This document shows positions 24,337 through 33,602 of a stretch of DNA of 64,000 nt, piece by piece. The notes below the pieces were generated by a model that was given only the letters and a program-made list of their open reading frames with translations, searched no databases and was not told the origin of the DNA. Position numbers and translations under genes: made by a program. The number at the start of each line of letters is the position of its first letter. Within the stretch, counting starts at the first letter, position 1. This DNA is from an uncultured Chitinophagaceae bacterium (GTDB lineage: Bacteria > Bacteroidota > Bacteroidia > Chitinophagales > Chitinophagaceae), in contig CALGAP010000023.1 in NCBI GenBank assembly GCA_937958995.1, positions 332,428 through 396,427 of the forward strand. The letters run 5' to 3'.

Positions 24337-26763
24337 TTATTTCCTGATCTCGGCCTGCAATTCGGTCTCCAGCGCCGTCATGATCTTGTTCATCATGGCG
24401 TCTATCTCTTTGTCAGTAGGCGTTTTTTCTTTGTCGAGAAAGGTGAAACTTAATGCCAGTGATTTTTTATTTGCACCCAACTTCTCGCTTTCAAAAATAT
24501 CGAACAATTGTATGCCTTGTAGTTTATCGAGCTTCACTTTTTTCACCGTGCTTTCCACATCGGCATAAGGGAGGGTTTTGGGAACAATCATCGCCAGGTC
24601 GCGGCGCACAGGCAATTGCTTCGGCAACTCGCGCACCTTCAGTGATTCGTTGGAGATCATATTCATGATCAGCTGCCAATCGAAATCGGCGAAGTAAACA
24701 GGCTGCTTGATATCGAAACGCTTCAGCTCTTTTGCGGATACTGCTCCGAGCTTTACTATCGCTTTCTTATTCACTACCACTTCCAGCGAGTTTGCCAGCT
24801 TGCCATTGCTGAGCGCTTGCCACTGCGGCTGATCAATGCCTGTTACCTGCAATATTCTTGCCACTACTCCTTTTAAATAATAAAGATCTGCGGCGCCCGA
24901 CTTCCCTTTCCACGAATCTTCGTTGAGCTGGCCGGTTACGTATAAGCAGAGATGTTCGTTTTCTTCGTATTTCTCGGGACCTTTTTGCCGGTAGGTCTTA
25001 CCAAATTCAAAAAACTTCAGGTCCAGGTTTTTGCGGTTCAGGTTGTACGCCACCGCCTCCAGGCCTGTCTGCAGCATCGAGGGACGCATCAGGTTGTGCT
25101 CGGCGCTGAGGTTATTGAGCAGCTTCACACTTCCTGCCAGTTCTTCCTCGCTGTAATATGCCGCATTGGTGATGGAATTGGTCATGACCTCATTAAAACC
25201 AAGTCCCACCAGGTAACCCCCCACTTTATTCCGCGTGACCTGCTGCGTGCGGTTATTTTCCAGCGAAGGTGAAATGGCAATGCGGCCGGGTATATCAATA
25301 TTATCCAGGCCGTCGATGCGAATGATTTCCTCCACTACATCGGCGGGCAAATGAATATCGGGTTTGCTGTAAGGTGCGGCAACAACAATATCATCCAAAC
25401 CTTCGCGGATTATTTCAAAACCGAGCGACAATAATATCTTTTTCACCGTATCGGGATGATAGTTTTTACCGCTTAGTTTACGCAGGTAGTGGAAAGTGAG
25501 ACGCACCTGCGCTTTGTTTTCCGGGTTCGGGTAAACATCAACGATATTAGACGCAATTTCTCCCCCGGCTAGTTCTTTTATCATCAAAGCCGCCCGCTTC
25601 AATACGTTCACCGTATTGCTGATGTCTATATTTTTTTCAAAGCGCATAGCCGCCTCGGTACGCAGTCCATGACGGAATGAAGTCTTGCGCGTATCTATGG
25701 GGTTGAACCAGGCGCTTTCCAGGAAAATGTGTTTGGTGCTGTTGGTTACGCCGCTATGCAATCCGCCAAATACGCCGGCGATACACATGCCGCCTTCTTC
25801 GTTGCAGATCATCAGGTCTTCGGCAAAGAGCGTTCTTTCCCTGCCGTCGAGCGTAACAAATTTTGAGCCTTCGGGCAGGTTTTTTACGATAACGTGTTTC
25901 CCTTTTATAGCATCTGCATCGAAGGCATGCAGTGGCTGGCCGGTCTCGTGTAAAATGAAATTGGTGATGTCAACAATATTATTGATCGGCCGCTGACCGA
26001 TGGACAGCAATTTATCTTTCAGCCATTGCGGGCTTTCTTTCACAGTGACCCCGGAAATAGTGATGCCACTGTATCGCTTGCAGGCATTGGTATTTTCAAC
26101 CGTAACTTTTATCGGGTAGCTATTATTATCAATGGTAAAATTGTTGGTGAACGGAGATTTTACCGAATATTCTTTCCTGTCGTGGTGCGAAAGATAGGCG
26201 CACACATCGCGGGCCACGCCCAGGTGACTCATCGCGTCCATACGGTTGGGCGTGAGGCCAATTTCGTATATATAATCTTTGAATGGCTTGAAATAATCAG
26301 CCGCGAGGGTGCCGGGTTTCAGGTCGGCGGGCAGTACCATAATACCTTCATGGTTGTCGCTGATGCCGATCTCATCTTCGGCGCAGATCATGCCATGGCT
26401 CTCCACGCCACGTATCCTGGCCACCTTCATAGTAAGGGGATCGCCGTTTTTGGGGTAAATGGTGCTGCCCACGGTAGCCACCACCACTTTTTGCCCGGCT
26501 GCTACATTAGGCGCGCCGCACACGATCTGCAAGGGGACATCCTTACCGATATTGACGGTGGTAACAGACAATTTATCGGCATTGGGATGTTTTTCAACGG
26601 TCAGCACTTCTCCGATCACCAGGCCCTTCAGTCCGCCTTTGATACTTTCGTACTGTTCAAAACTTTCTACTTCCAGTCCAATAGAGGTGAGTATGATATT
26701 CAGCCTTTCCGGTTCTATAGTAACAGGCAAATACTCTTGTAACCAGTTATACGATATAGTCAT
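24337..26763 (-). CDS. pheT: Phenylalanyl-tRNA synthetase beta subunit
   Basis: 808 residues, full length. The order is: an N-terminal EMAP/tRNA-binding domain (about 40-155, GLVIGEVLTVEKHPNADKLS, IVCGAPNVAAGQKV), the B3/B4 editing domain (LLSIGQRPINNIVDITNFIL, near 255-275), B5 (HLPADVVEEIIRIDG), a pseudo-catalytic domain and the C-terminal anticodon-binding fold (LPVRRDLAMIVP). It forms the alpha2-beta2 enzyme with PheS, encoded elsewhere. It is followed by the coiled-coil and zapA genes. Confidence 0.97.
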   Translation of the reverse strand: MTISYNWLQEYLPVTIEPERLNIILTSIGLEVESFEQYESIKGGLKGLVIGEVLTVEKHPNADKLSVTTVNIGKDVPLQIVCGAPNVAAGQKVVVATVGSTIYPKNGDPLTMKVARIRGVESHGMICAEDEIGISDNHEGIMVLPADLKPGTLAADYFKPFKDYIYEIGLTPNRMDAMSHLGVARDVCAYLSHHDRKEYSVKSPFTNNFTIDNNSYPIKVTVENTNACKRYSGITISGVTVKESPQWLKDKLLSIGQRPINNIVDITNFILHETGQPLHAFDADAIKGKHVIVKNLPEGSKFVTLDGRERTLFAEDLMICNEEGGMCIAGVFGGLHSGVTNSTKHIFLESAWFNPIDTRKTSFRHGLRTEAAMRFEKNIDISNTVNVLKRAALMIKELAGGEIASNIVDVYPNPENKAQVRLTFHYLRKLSGKNYHPDTVKKILLSLGFEIIREGLDDIVVAAPYSKPDIHLPADVVEEIIRIDGLDNIDIPGRIAISPSLENNRTQQVTRNKVGGYLVGLGFNEVMTNSITNAAYYSEEELAGSVKLLNNLSAEHNLMRPSMLQTGLEAVAYNLNRKNLDLKFFEFGKTYRQKGPEKYEENEHLCLYVTGQLNEDSWKGKSGAADLYYLKGVVARILQVTGIDQPQWQALSNGKLANSLEVVVNKKAIVKLGAVSAKELKRFDIKQPVYFADFDWQLIMNMISNESLKVRELPKQLPVRRDLAMIVPKTLPYADVESTVKKVKLDKLQGIQLFDIFESEKLGANKKSLALSFTFLDKEKTPTDKEIDAMMNKIMTALETELQAEIRK

Positions 26764-26806
26764 GCAGCAAAGATAACTGATTCAGCAGGCACAATAGCGG
26801 AGGTGA

Positions 26807-27055
26807 TCAATTCCTGGAAACGATAAAATAGAAAGCGGGTATGCTATACTCAGAAAGTATTCTTTGGATTCTCCTGGGCTTATGTTCAATCTTGCCTCTG
26901 CGCAGCCTGATGATTTCGATAGCCCCGGAAGTGCTGATGGCCTGCACGGTAAGCAAATCATAGCACAGCTGTTCATAGTACAGCAATCGCCGGGCTTCTT
27001 CGAAATCTTCTTCCCGCATCATTACTTCATAATGTCTCAGCTGGTAGACGCGCAT
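26807..27055 (-). CDS. Small protein of unknown function upstream of pheT
   Basis: 82 residues. The first half is an acidic amphipathic helix (MMREEDFEEARRLLYYEQLC) and the second half is basic (IIRLRRGKIEHKPRRIQR). No signal peptide. No family is recognised. It starts from ATG and its stop is 43 bases before pheT on the same strand, so it may be part of that transcript. The overlapping plus-strand frame has poorer protein character. Composition is plausible for a real gene but support is moderate. Confidence 0.5.
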   Translation of the reverse strand: MRVYQLRHYEVMMREEDFEEARRLLYYEQLCYDLLTVQAISTSGAIEIIRLRRGKIEHKPRRIQRILSEYSIPAFYFIVSRN

Positions 27056-27882
27056 TACGTCAGCAATTAGGCCTGTAAATTACGGATAACGGGTATATGA
27101 TGGTAGAATTTGGGGGGAAAATTTAATGTAAGGTTTGGGGTTTCGGGTTATAGCGGGACAGGTGGCCCACCTCCCAGGTGGCTCACCTGTCACCTGGCCT
27201 GCCCGGGGGAGGGCCAGGTCATAGGTGAGCCAGCCGGTACCTGGCCTTCCCTCCACCTACCACCTGTCAACCTAAACCTTTAACCCTACACCCTGCGCTC
27301 CAAACCCGAAACCCTTACTGGTATTGGAATTCCACGCCTGTACGTGCCTGGAATGGCGAATTGACGGGCGTTTTGGAGCGTGGGGTGGGCGAAAACTGGC
27401 TTTGGATAAGGATTTTTGTGGGGTAAAATGCGTGTGATGCAGTACCAGCCTGCATCTTATTTGATGGGTATTTTGGCCAAATTTTTGGGCAAAATTTCTT
27501 TCGCACATCATGTGTGAATTTCCTTTCGATAAGGGTGCTAAACTTTTGTAATTTGTGGATATCTGTCGGAGAATCTGTGGATAACCACTGGTTTTATGTG
27601 GACGCAGCAGTGAATTGGCAGTGATTAAAAATAGGTTCCGGTTTTCTTGATGCCGCTCGTAGGAGGGGTATATATTCGCCGTCCTGACTAAAAGGGGTAA
27701 CATTCCGATAACCGTGTCATAACATTCACGTAGCACAAAGACTGGAAAACTAACCCAAGAAAGTCATTGGTTGCGAATTACAATCCAATGAAGCGACGAG
27801 ACCTCTTTTCGCTTTACCTACCGAAAAACCATTGTCAAGGAACCTGATTAACCAATGGTTAAACCCTTTTGTAGCAGAAACA
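27056..27882. other. Long non-coding stretch before dnaB
   Basis: About 0.8 kb without a believable gene. The left part holds a repeat-rich section (27128-27316). The middle, near 27340-27530, is ordinary DNA covered only by a minus-strand frame with unprotein-like composition. The right part holds three same-strand TGTGGA words at 27554, 27576 and 27597, two of which resemble DnaA boxes (TGTGGATAT, TGTGGATAA). The length is unusual for this gene-dense window. Confidence 0.6.
27128..27316. repeat. Intergenic palindromic repeat cluster
   Basis: Outer arms GGTTTGGGGTTTCGGGTT on the left and CCAAACCCGAAACCC on the right belong to the GGGTTT/AAACCC family. Between them lies GC-rich DNA with repeated and inverted CACCTG/CAGGTG and CCTGGC/GCCAGG words, for example CCCACCTCCCAGGTGGCTCA and GGGCCAGGTCATAGGTGAGC. 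It looks like an insertion of a second palindromic unit into the first. Confidence 0.55.
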
Positions 27883-29463
27883 ATGGAGATAACTAACCTT
27901 AACAAAGACCGCGAACGCAAGAGCAGACGTTCCAGGGGTTCCATCGACCTCAGCACTATGGTGTATGGAAAGGTGCCCCCGCAGGCCAAAGACCTGGAAG
28001 AAGCCGTTCTCGGAGCAATCATGTTGGAAAAAAGTGCCTTCGACACCGTTGTAGAGATACTCAAACCGGAATGTTTTTATGTAGATGCCCACCAGCGCAT
28101 ATACCGGGCTATGCAAAGCCTGCAACAGAAAAACCAACCCATCGATATTCTCACCGTTGTAGAAGAACTTAAAAGCCGTGAAGAACTGGAAATGGTAGGC
28201 GGACCCTACTATGTAACCCGTCTCACCAACGCTGTGGTGTCCTCAGCCAATATTGAAGCGCACAGCCGCATCATACTCCAGAAATTTATTCAACGCGAAC
28301 TGATACGCATCAGCGGCGAGATCATCGCCGACAGTTATGAAGACAGCACCGATGTGTTTGACCTGCTCGACGAGGCCGAAAGCAAGCTGTTTGAAATAAC
28401 CAACAACCACCTACGCAAAAATTTTGACAGCATCGATACCGTGCTGGTGAAAACAGTGCAGCGTATCGAGGATATGCGTCACCGGAATGAAGATATCACC
28501 GGCGTGCCCAGCGGATTCCCTTCACTGGACCGCGTAACTTACGGCTGGCAAAATACCGACCTCATTATTTTGGCTGCACGGCCCGCGGTCGGTAAAACGG
28601 CCTTCGCCCTCAACCTGGCGCGCAACGCCGCGTTGAACAACGTGAAGCCGACACCCGTGGCCTTCTTCAGCCTTGAAATGAGCGCGGGCCAGCTGGTGCA
28701 ACGTATTCTTGCCGCCGAGAGCGAGATATGGCTCGAAAAAATTGCCCGCGGCAAAATGGAAGATCATGAAATGAAGCAACTCTATGCCAAGGGTATCCAG
28801 AAGCTGGCCCAGGCGCAGATCTTCATTGACGATACCGCGGCGCTCAACATCTTTGAGCTGCGCGCCAAATGCCGCCGTTTGAAAAACAAACACAATATCG
28901 GCCTGATTATTATCGACTACCTGCAACTAATGAGCGGTGGCGGTGAAGGAAGAAATACCAACCGTGAACAGGAAATCAGCCAGATATCGCGTAACCTGAA
29001 ACAACTGGCCAAAGAATTGCAGGTGCCCATTATAGCGCTTTCGCAGTTGAGCCGTGCGGTGGAAACGCGTAAAGAAGGCAATAAGATGCCGCAGCTGAGC
29101 GACCTCCGCGAATCGGGCGCCATTGAGCAGGATGCCGATATGGTAATGTTCCTGTACAGGCCCGAATACTATGATATTACCGCCAACGAAATGGGCGAAA
29201 GCAATAAAGGTGAAACGCATGTGCGCATAGCCAAGCACCGTAACGGTTCGCTCGAAACCGTGAAGCTGAAGGCATTGCTGCATATCCAGAAATTTGTGGA
29301 GTTTGATGACGATAATTTCGGCGGCTTCCCGTCTGGCGGCGGCAACTGGAAACCCATACCACCGCAGGGAATTGGTGGTGATGATGGCGCCAGGCTGTAC
29401 ATACAGGCTGGCAGCAAGATGAACGATATGCCTTTTGGTGATGACGAAGAAGCGCCGTTCTAA
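27883..29463 (+). CDS. dnaB: Replicative DNA helicase DnaB
   Basis: 526 residues from the ATG at 27883; the open frame extends 17 codons upstream to a TTG, but that part lacks family resemblance. The N-terminal DnaG-interacting domain (about 28-130, PPQAKDLEEAVLGAIMLEKS) is followed by the RecA-like motor: Walker A ARPAVGKT (232-239), FFSLEMSAGQLVQR, Walker B LIIIDYLQLMSG and QLSDLRESGAIEQDADMVMF. A Gly/Pro-rich tail ends the chain. It unwinds DNA at the fork. No intein is present. rsmE starts 11 bases after the stop and is probably in the same operon. Confidence 0.97.
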   Translation: MEITNLNKDRERKSRRSRGSIDLSTMVYGKVPPQAKDLEEAVLGAIMLEKSAFDTVVEILKPECFYVDAHQRIYRAMQSLQQKNQPIDILTVVEELKSREELEMVGGPYYVTRLTNAVVSSANIEAHSRIILQKFIQRELIRISGEIIADSYEDSTDVFDLLDEAESKLFEITNNHLRKNFDSIDTVLVKTVQRIEDMRHRNEDITGVPSGFPSLDRVTYGWQNTDLIILAARPAVGKTAFALNLARNAALNNVKPTPVAFFSLEMSAGQLVQRILAAESEIWLEKIARGKMEDHEMKQLYAKGIQKLAQAQIFIDDTAALNIFELRAKCRRLKNKHNIGLIIIDYLQLMSGGGEGRNTNREQEISQISRNLKQLAKELQVPIIALSQLSRAVETRKEGNKMPQLSDLRESGAIEQDADMVMFLYRPEYYDITANEMGESNKGETHVRIAKHRNGSLETVKLKALLHIQKFVEFDDDNFGGFPSGGGNWKPIPPQGIGGDDGARLYIQAGSKMNDMPFGDDEEAPF

Positions 29464-29474
29464 AACAGTTTTTC

Positions 29475-30188
29475 ATGGCACTTCCTTTTTTCTATGCTGA
29501 GCATATAGACAGGGATGAATTGCAGTTGGATGAAGACACCAGCAAACACGTTGTAAGCGTGTTGCGCATGAAGGAAGGCGAAAGGATCAACCTGACCGAT
29601 GGCAAAGGCCATTTGTTTGAAGCTGAAATAATCGACGCGCACAAAAAAAGATGCGCGGTCAACATAGTTTCGAAGCGGTATAATGATGCCGGTAGTCGCA
29701 AAACGATTATCGGCATTTCTATTCTGAAAAATACCAGCCGCTTTGAATGGTTTCTCGAAAAAGCCACCGAGCTCGGCATCAGCGAGATCATCCCCATGAT
29801 CTGCGACCGCACCGAAAAAGAAAATTTCCGTTACGAACGGATGCAGGGCATATTGATCAGCGCCATGCTGCAGTCGCAACAGGTATGGCTGCCCGTGCTG
29901 CACCAGCCGATTGGGTTTGGGCAGCTGTTACGACAAGAAGATGTCAATACAATCGAGCAACGCTTTATTGCACATTGCCTGCCCGAACAAAAACAAAGCT
30001 TGTCGCAGTTAGTAGATTCTTCAAAAACTGCGCAAATAGTACTGATAGGTCCGGAAGGAGATTTTACGAAAGAAGAAATTGATTTTGCATTGAGTTACCA
30101 GTTCATTCCGGTGTCGTTGGGGGACACCAGGCTGAGAGCAGAGACGGCGGGGATGGTGGCCGCCACGATTTTGAAGCTGAGTGTATAA
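29475..30188 (+). CDS. rsmE: 16S rRNA m3U1498 methyltransferase
   Basis: 237 residues. An N-terminal PUA-like domain (ELQLDEDTSKHVVSVLRMKE) precedes a SPOUT methyltransferase domain with the trefoil knot: the S-adenosylmethionine loop is VLIGPEGDFTKEEI and the knot continues in SLGDTRLRAETAGMVAATIL. The family methylates U1498 of 16S rRNA. It sits immediately after dnaB. Confidence 0.92.
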   Translation: MALPFFYAEHIDRDELQLDEDTSKHVVSVLRMKEGERINLTDGKGHLFEAEIIDAHKKRCAVNIVSKRYNDAGSRKTIIGISILKNTSRFEWFLEKATELGISEIIPMICDRTEKENFRYERMQGILISAMLQSQQVWLPVLHQPIGFGQLLRQEDVNTIEQRFIAHCLPEQKQSLSQLVDSSKTAQIVLIGPEGDFTKEEIDFALSYQFIPVSLGDTRLRAETAGMVAATILKLSV

Positions 30189-30207
30189 ATCAAGCTGTAG
30201 TAGCGCA

Positions 30208-31008
30208 TCAATTGTTTTGCGCCGGATCTTGTGCTCCCACAACAGGTTCGTGTAACTCCACAGGACGACTGGCCTTCTTTCTGCGCATACGCATATTCAG
30301 CAATTCCACACCAAATGAGAAGGCCATTGCAAAATAAATATAGCCCTTTGGTATATGCGCACCGTGCAGCGGCTCCACGCCTTCGAAGAAGAGACTAAAA
30401 CCAACCATCAGCAGGAAAGCCAGCGCCAGCATTTTCAAAGAGGGATGTTTATGAATGAAGGTTGAAATGCGTTCGGCGAAAAAGAACATTACCACCATGG
30501 CAATGATCACGGCAATGATCATCACCGGTACCAGCCTGGCAAGGCCAACAGCAGTGATAATGCTATCGAAAGAAAATACCATATCGATCAGGATGATCTG
30601 TCCAATGATGGATCCAAAGGAGGCAGGTTTGGATTTTATCTTGGCAATGGCTTCATCATCGCCTTCCAGCTTGTGATGAATTTCTTTTACCGTTTTATAT
30701 AAAAGAAAAAGACCACCTGCAAACATGATTATATGGCGAAGTGTAAAAGCATAGTGATTATCATCTAAATCAAAGCCAAACAACTCGGAATTGCCTTCGC
30801 GCACCAGCCAGCCGATAGCCATCAGCAACAACACCCGCACTGCAATGCCGCCAACCATCCAGATTCGGCGGGCCTTCAGTCGCTGCGCCGGTTCCAGTCT
30901 GCCCACAAGAATCGAAACAAAAATTACATTGTCTATGCCCAACACCACTTCAAGCGTAGTAAGCGTAAGCAAACTGATCAATGCATCGAGGGTGAGTAGT
31001 TGTTCCAT
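30208..31008 (-). CDS. TerC-family integral membrane protein
   Basis: 266 residues with about seven membrane helices. The first contains the acidic signature TTLEVVLGIDNVIFVSIL, and another SIIGQIILIDMVFSFDSIIT repeats the pattern with Asp residues that probably bind metal. TerC proteins are linked with tellurite resistance and, in better-studied cases, manganese export that protects secreted enzymes. The His/Asp-rich loop (DLDDNHYAF) could also bind metal. No ter stress genes are adjacent, so this is a housekeeping TerC. It is convergent with rsmE. Confidence 0.88.
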   Translation of the reverse strand: MEQLLTLDALISLLTLTTLEVVLGIDNVIFVSILVGRLEPAQRLKARRIWMVGGIAVRVLLLMAIGWLVREGNSELFGFDLDDNHYAFTLRHIIMFAGGLFLLYKTVKEIHHKLEGDDEAIAKIKSKPASFGSIIGQIILIDMVFSFDSIITAVGLARLVPVMIIAVIIAMVVMFFFAERISTFIHKHPSLKMLALAFLLMVGFSLFFEGVEPLHGAHIPKGYIYFAMAFSFGVELLNMRMRRKKASRPVELHEPVVGAQDPAQNN

Positions 31009-31035
31009 GTTTAATCAATACTAAGTTGCAGAATG

Positions 31036-32073
31036 CTAATCTGTCTTCAGCTCCCTGCAAATGTTACGCACAATCAACGGTCCTTCATAAATAAATCCTG
31101 TCCATACCTGCACCAATGCTGCGCCTGCGTTTAGTTTTTCCAGGGCATCTTTTCCCGTAAATATGCCGCCCGATGCAATTACCGGCAACTGACCGTTTGT
31201 TTTTTCTACTATATACCGCACCACCTCGTTTGATCTTTGCCGCAAGGGCGCGCCGCTTAATCCGCCTGCGCCGATCGCCTCAATTGTCTTAGCAGGTGTC
31301 TTCAGGTTGTCGCGGCTGATGGTAGTGTTGGTCGCCACCAGTCCATCGAGTTTTATTTCCAGCGCCAGGTCAATCACGTCATCAATCTGGCTTTGGGTAA
31401 GGTCGGGCGCAATCTTCAGCAGTATGGGTTTGGGCCGCATCATGCTTTCGCGGTTAATGGTTTGCAGGTGCGACAGGATTTTGCGCAGCGAATCTTTTTC
31501 CTGCAACTCGCGCAGACCGGGTGTGTTGGGCGAACTTACATTCACTACGAAATAGTCCACGCAATCATACAACTCGCGAAAACAGATTTCATAATCTTTC
31601 CAGGCTTCTTCGTTGGGGGTGGTTTTGTTTTTACCAATATTTCCCCCCACAATAAACTTCGAACCGCCTGCTCTCCACTCCTTCAATCTTTTTGCCACCA
31701 CCCTGGCCCCATCGTTGTTGAAGCCCATGCGATTGATCAGGGCCTTGTCTTTGGGCAGTCGAAACAGTCGCGGTTTATCATTCCCAGCCTGCGGTTGTGG
31801 CGTCACAGTACCGATTTCCACATATCCAAAGCCCAAGGCTTCGAGACAAGTGAGGTATAATGCATTTTTATCGAAACCAGCTGCCAGTCCCACAGGGTTG
31901 GGGAAGCGAAGACCAAATAATTCTTTTTCTTCTATATGACGGGGAGTACAGTATTTCGTGATGGCGCGCCGCAGAAATCCCACCGAACAAGCCAGTTTCA
32001 ACAAGTTCATGGAAAAATGATGAACCGATTCGGTCGGAAACAGGAATAAAATCCGGCGTAAAACTTTATACAT
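31036..32073 (-). CDS. pyrD: Dihydroorotate dehydrogenase (quinone), class 2
   Basis: 345 residues. The N-terminal membrane-associating extension (about 1-45, with VHHFSMNLLKLACSVGF) and the active-site Ser in FVVNVSSPNTPGLRELQ mark the class 2, quinone-linked enzyme. FMN and substrate elements include PVGLAAGFDKNA, GFGYVEIGTVTPQPQ, LVATNTTISR and VIASGGIFTGKDA. It oxidises dihydroorotate to orotate in pyrimidine synthesis at the inner membrane. It begins about 28 bases upstream of the terC start on the same strand, so the two may be cotranscribed. Confidence 0.95.
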   Translation of the reverse strand: MYKVLRRILFLFPTESVHHFSMNLLKLACSVGFLRRAITKYCTPRHIEEKELFGLRFPNPVGLAAGFDKNALYLTCLEALGFGYVEIGTVTPQPQAGNDKPRLFRLPKDKALINRMGFNNDGARVVAKRLKEWRAGGSKFIVGGNIGKNKTTPNEEAWKDYEICFRELYDCVDYFVVNVSSPNTPGLRELQEKDSLRKILSHLQTINRESMMRPKPILLKIAPDLTQSQIDDVIDLALEIKLDGLVATNTTISRDNLKTPAKTIEAIGAGGLSGAPLRQRSNEVVRYIVEKTNGQLPVIASGGIFTGKDALEKLNAGAALVQVWTGFIYEGPLIVRNICRELKTD

Positions 32074-32103
32074 ATGCGGTTGCGAAGATAGATAAACATG
32101 GTT

Positions 32104-32133
32104 TTGTAAAGACGCAGGCTATCATTAACTTTG
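32104..32133 (+). promoter_or_regulatory. Promoter of the thiolase gene
   Basis: TTG (32104-32106), a 19-base spacer and TAACTTTG (32126-32133) match the Bacteroidota promoter exactly. The transcript would carry a leader of roughly 100 bases containing the palindrome at 32163-32219. Confidence 0.6.
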
Positions 32134-32162
32134 ATCAATAAGGTTGCATAAGCAACTAATGT

Positions 32163-32219
32163 GGTGTCGGGTTTTTAGGTTCGGTCATTGATTATGAATG
32201 GCAACCTGCACCCGACACC
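32163..32219. repeat. Intergenic palindrome in the thiolase leader
   Basis: GGTGTCGGGT (32163-32172) and ACCCGACACC (32210-32219) are exact inverted repeats, with an inner pair AGGTT/AACCT. It is related in wording to the GGGTTT/AAACCC family. In RNA it would form a stable hairpin about 28 bases before the thiolase start. Confidence 0.6.
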
Positions 32220-32246
32220 CAAACTTGAAACACGAAACTATTCATT

Positions 32247-33422
32247 ATGGAAGCATACATCGTAGCAGGATACCGTACCGCAGTAGGAAAATCGAAGCGT
32301 GGCGTTTTCAGGTTTTATCGTCCCGATGACCTGGCCATTACGGTCATCAAGGGATTGATGGCTTCGGTACCGCAATTGGATCCGAAGCGCGTGGATGATG
32401 TAATTGTGGGCAACGCTGTGCCCGAGGCGGAGCAGGGACTGCAGGTGGGCCGCATCATTGCGGCGCGCGCACTGGGTTATGAAGTGCCGGGCATGACGGT
32501 GAACCGCTATTGCGCTTCGGGTCTCGAGACCATTGCGATGGCTACCGCCAAAATTCGCACCGGCCAGGCCGACTGCATCATTGCAGGCGGTACCGAGAGC
32601 ATGAGCATGGTGCCGACGGCGGGTTGGAAAACCGTTCCCTCTTATTCCATCGCTTCCGATGAACCGGATTACTACCTCAGCATGGGTCTCACCGCCGAAG
32701 CAGTGGCGAAAGAATATAATGTGAGCCGCGAAGACCAGGACCGGTTCTCCTATCATTCGCACCAGAAAGCCATCAACGCTATAAAGAACGGGTATTTTAA
32801 AGAGGGCATTTTACCCATTACCGTAGAACAGGTTTACCTGGATGAAAAAGGAAAGAAGCAAACAAAAACTTACGTAGTAGATACCGATGAGGGTCCGCGA
32901 CCCGATACCAGCCTGGAAGCCCTGGCCAAACTGAAACCCGTGTTTGCCGCCAATGGTACCGTAACCGCGGGCAACTCATCACAAACTTCCGATGGCGCCG
33001 CCTTCGTGATTGTGATGAGTGAGAAAATGGTGAATGAATTGGGTCTTAAACCCATCGCGCGACTGGTGGCCTGCGTATCGGCGGGTGTGCATCCCCGCGT
33101 AATGGGTATTGGTCCGGTAGAAGCGGTACCCAAAGTATTGCAACGCGCGGGTATGAACCTGGGGCAGATTGACCTGATCGAACTGAATGAAGCTTTTGCT
33201 TCGCAATCGCTGGCGGTGATCCGCCAACTGAATCTCAATCCCGAAATTGTTAATATCAACGGTGGCGCTATCGCATTGGGTCACCCGCTGGGATGTACAG
33301 GTTGTAAGCTGACCATACAGTTGATCAACGATATGAAGCGGTTGAAGAAGAAGTATGGTATAGTGACAGCTTGTGTTGGCGGCGGGCAGGGGATTGCAGG
33401 GATTATAGAGAACATAGATTAA
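32247..33422 (+). CDS. Acetyl-CoA acyltransferase (thiolase)
   Basis: 391 residues. The thiolase catalytic set is complete: nucleophile C89 (VNRYCASGLETIAMA), H346 (GGAIALGHPLGCTG) and C376 (ACVGGGQGIAG). NEAFASQSLAVI is also present. It either cleaves 3-ketoacyl-CoA in beta-oxidation or condenses acetyl-CoA. The usual fadB-like partner is not adjacent. With the acyl-CoA dehydrogenase near 5 kb it suggests fatty-acid or amino-acid degradation capacity, though the two genes are far apart. It has its own promoter with a structured leader. Confidence 0.93.
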   Translation: MEAYIVAGYRTAVGKSKRGVFRFYRPDDLAITVIKGLMASVPQLDPKRVDDVIVGNAVPEAEQGLQVGRIIAARALGYEVPGMTVNRYCASGLETIAMATAKIRTGQADCIIAGGTESMSMVPTAGWKTVPSYSIASDEPDYYLSMGLTAEAVAKEYNVSREDQDRFSYHSHQKAINAIKNGYFKEGILPITVEQVYLDEKGKKQTKTYVVDTDEGPRPDTSLEALAKLKPVFAANGTVTAGNSSQTSDGAAFVIVMSEKMVNELGLKPIARLVACVSAGVHPRVMGIGPVEAVPKVLQRAGMNLGQIDLIELNEAFASQSLAVIRQLNLNPEIVNINGGAIALGHPLGCTGCKLTIQLINDMKRLKKKYGIVTACVGGGQGIAGIIENID

Positions 33423-33602
33423 GTAATAATTTTCCCGCGCACCCACCCCCCACCGTAATTCTACTAACCTCATTTGAAAAAATCCCAGATTTTACCCATT
33501 TTGGGCAAGTGGCAGCATTTTTGTTCGTTATAAGGTGCGAAAGGATAGTTTCCGTAGTCATCAGGCCGGCTATATGAAGCTATTCCGACCAAAATCAACC
33601 TT

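Noticed and set aside
27540..27620. Chromosomal replication origin
   Set aside because: Only two DnaA-like boxes and no AT-rich unwinding region or dnaA gene; kept only as a low-level observation.
27272..27736. Minus-strand frame of 154 codons upstream of dnaB
   Set aside because: Its end is translated intergenic repeat and its body has no family resemblance or typical composition.
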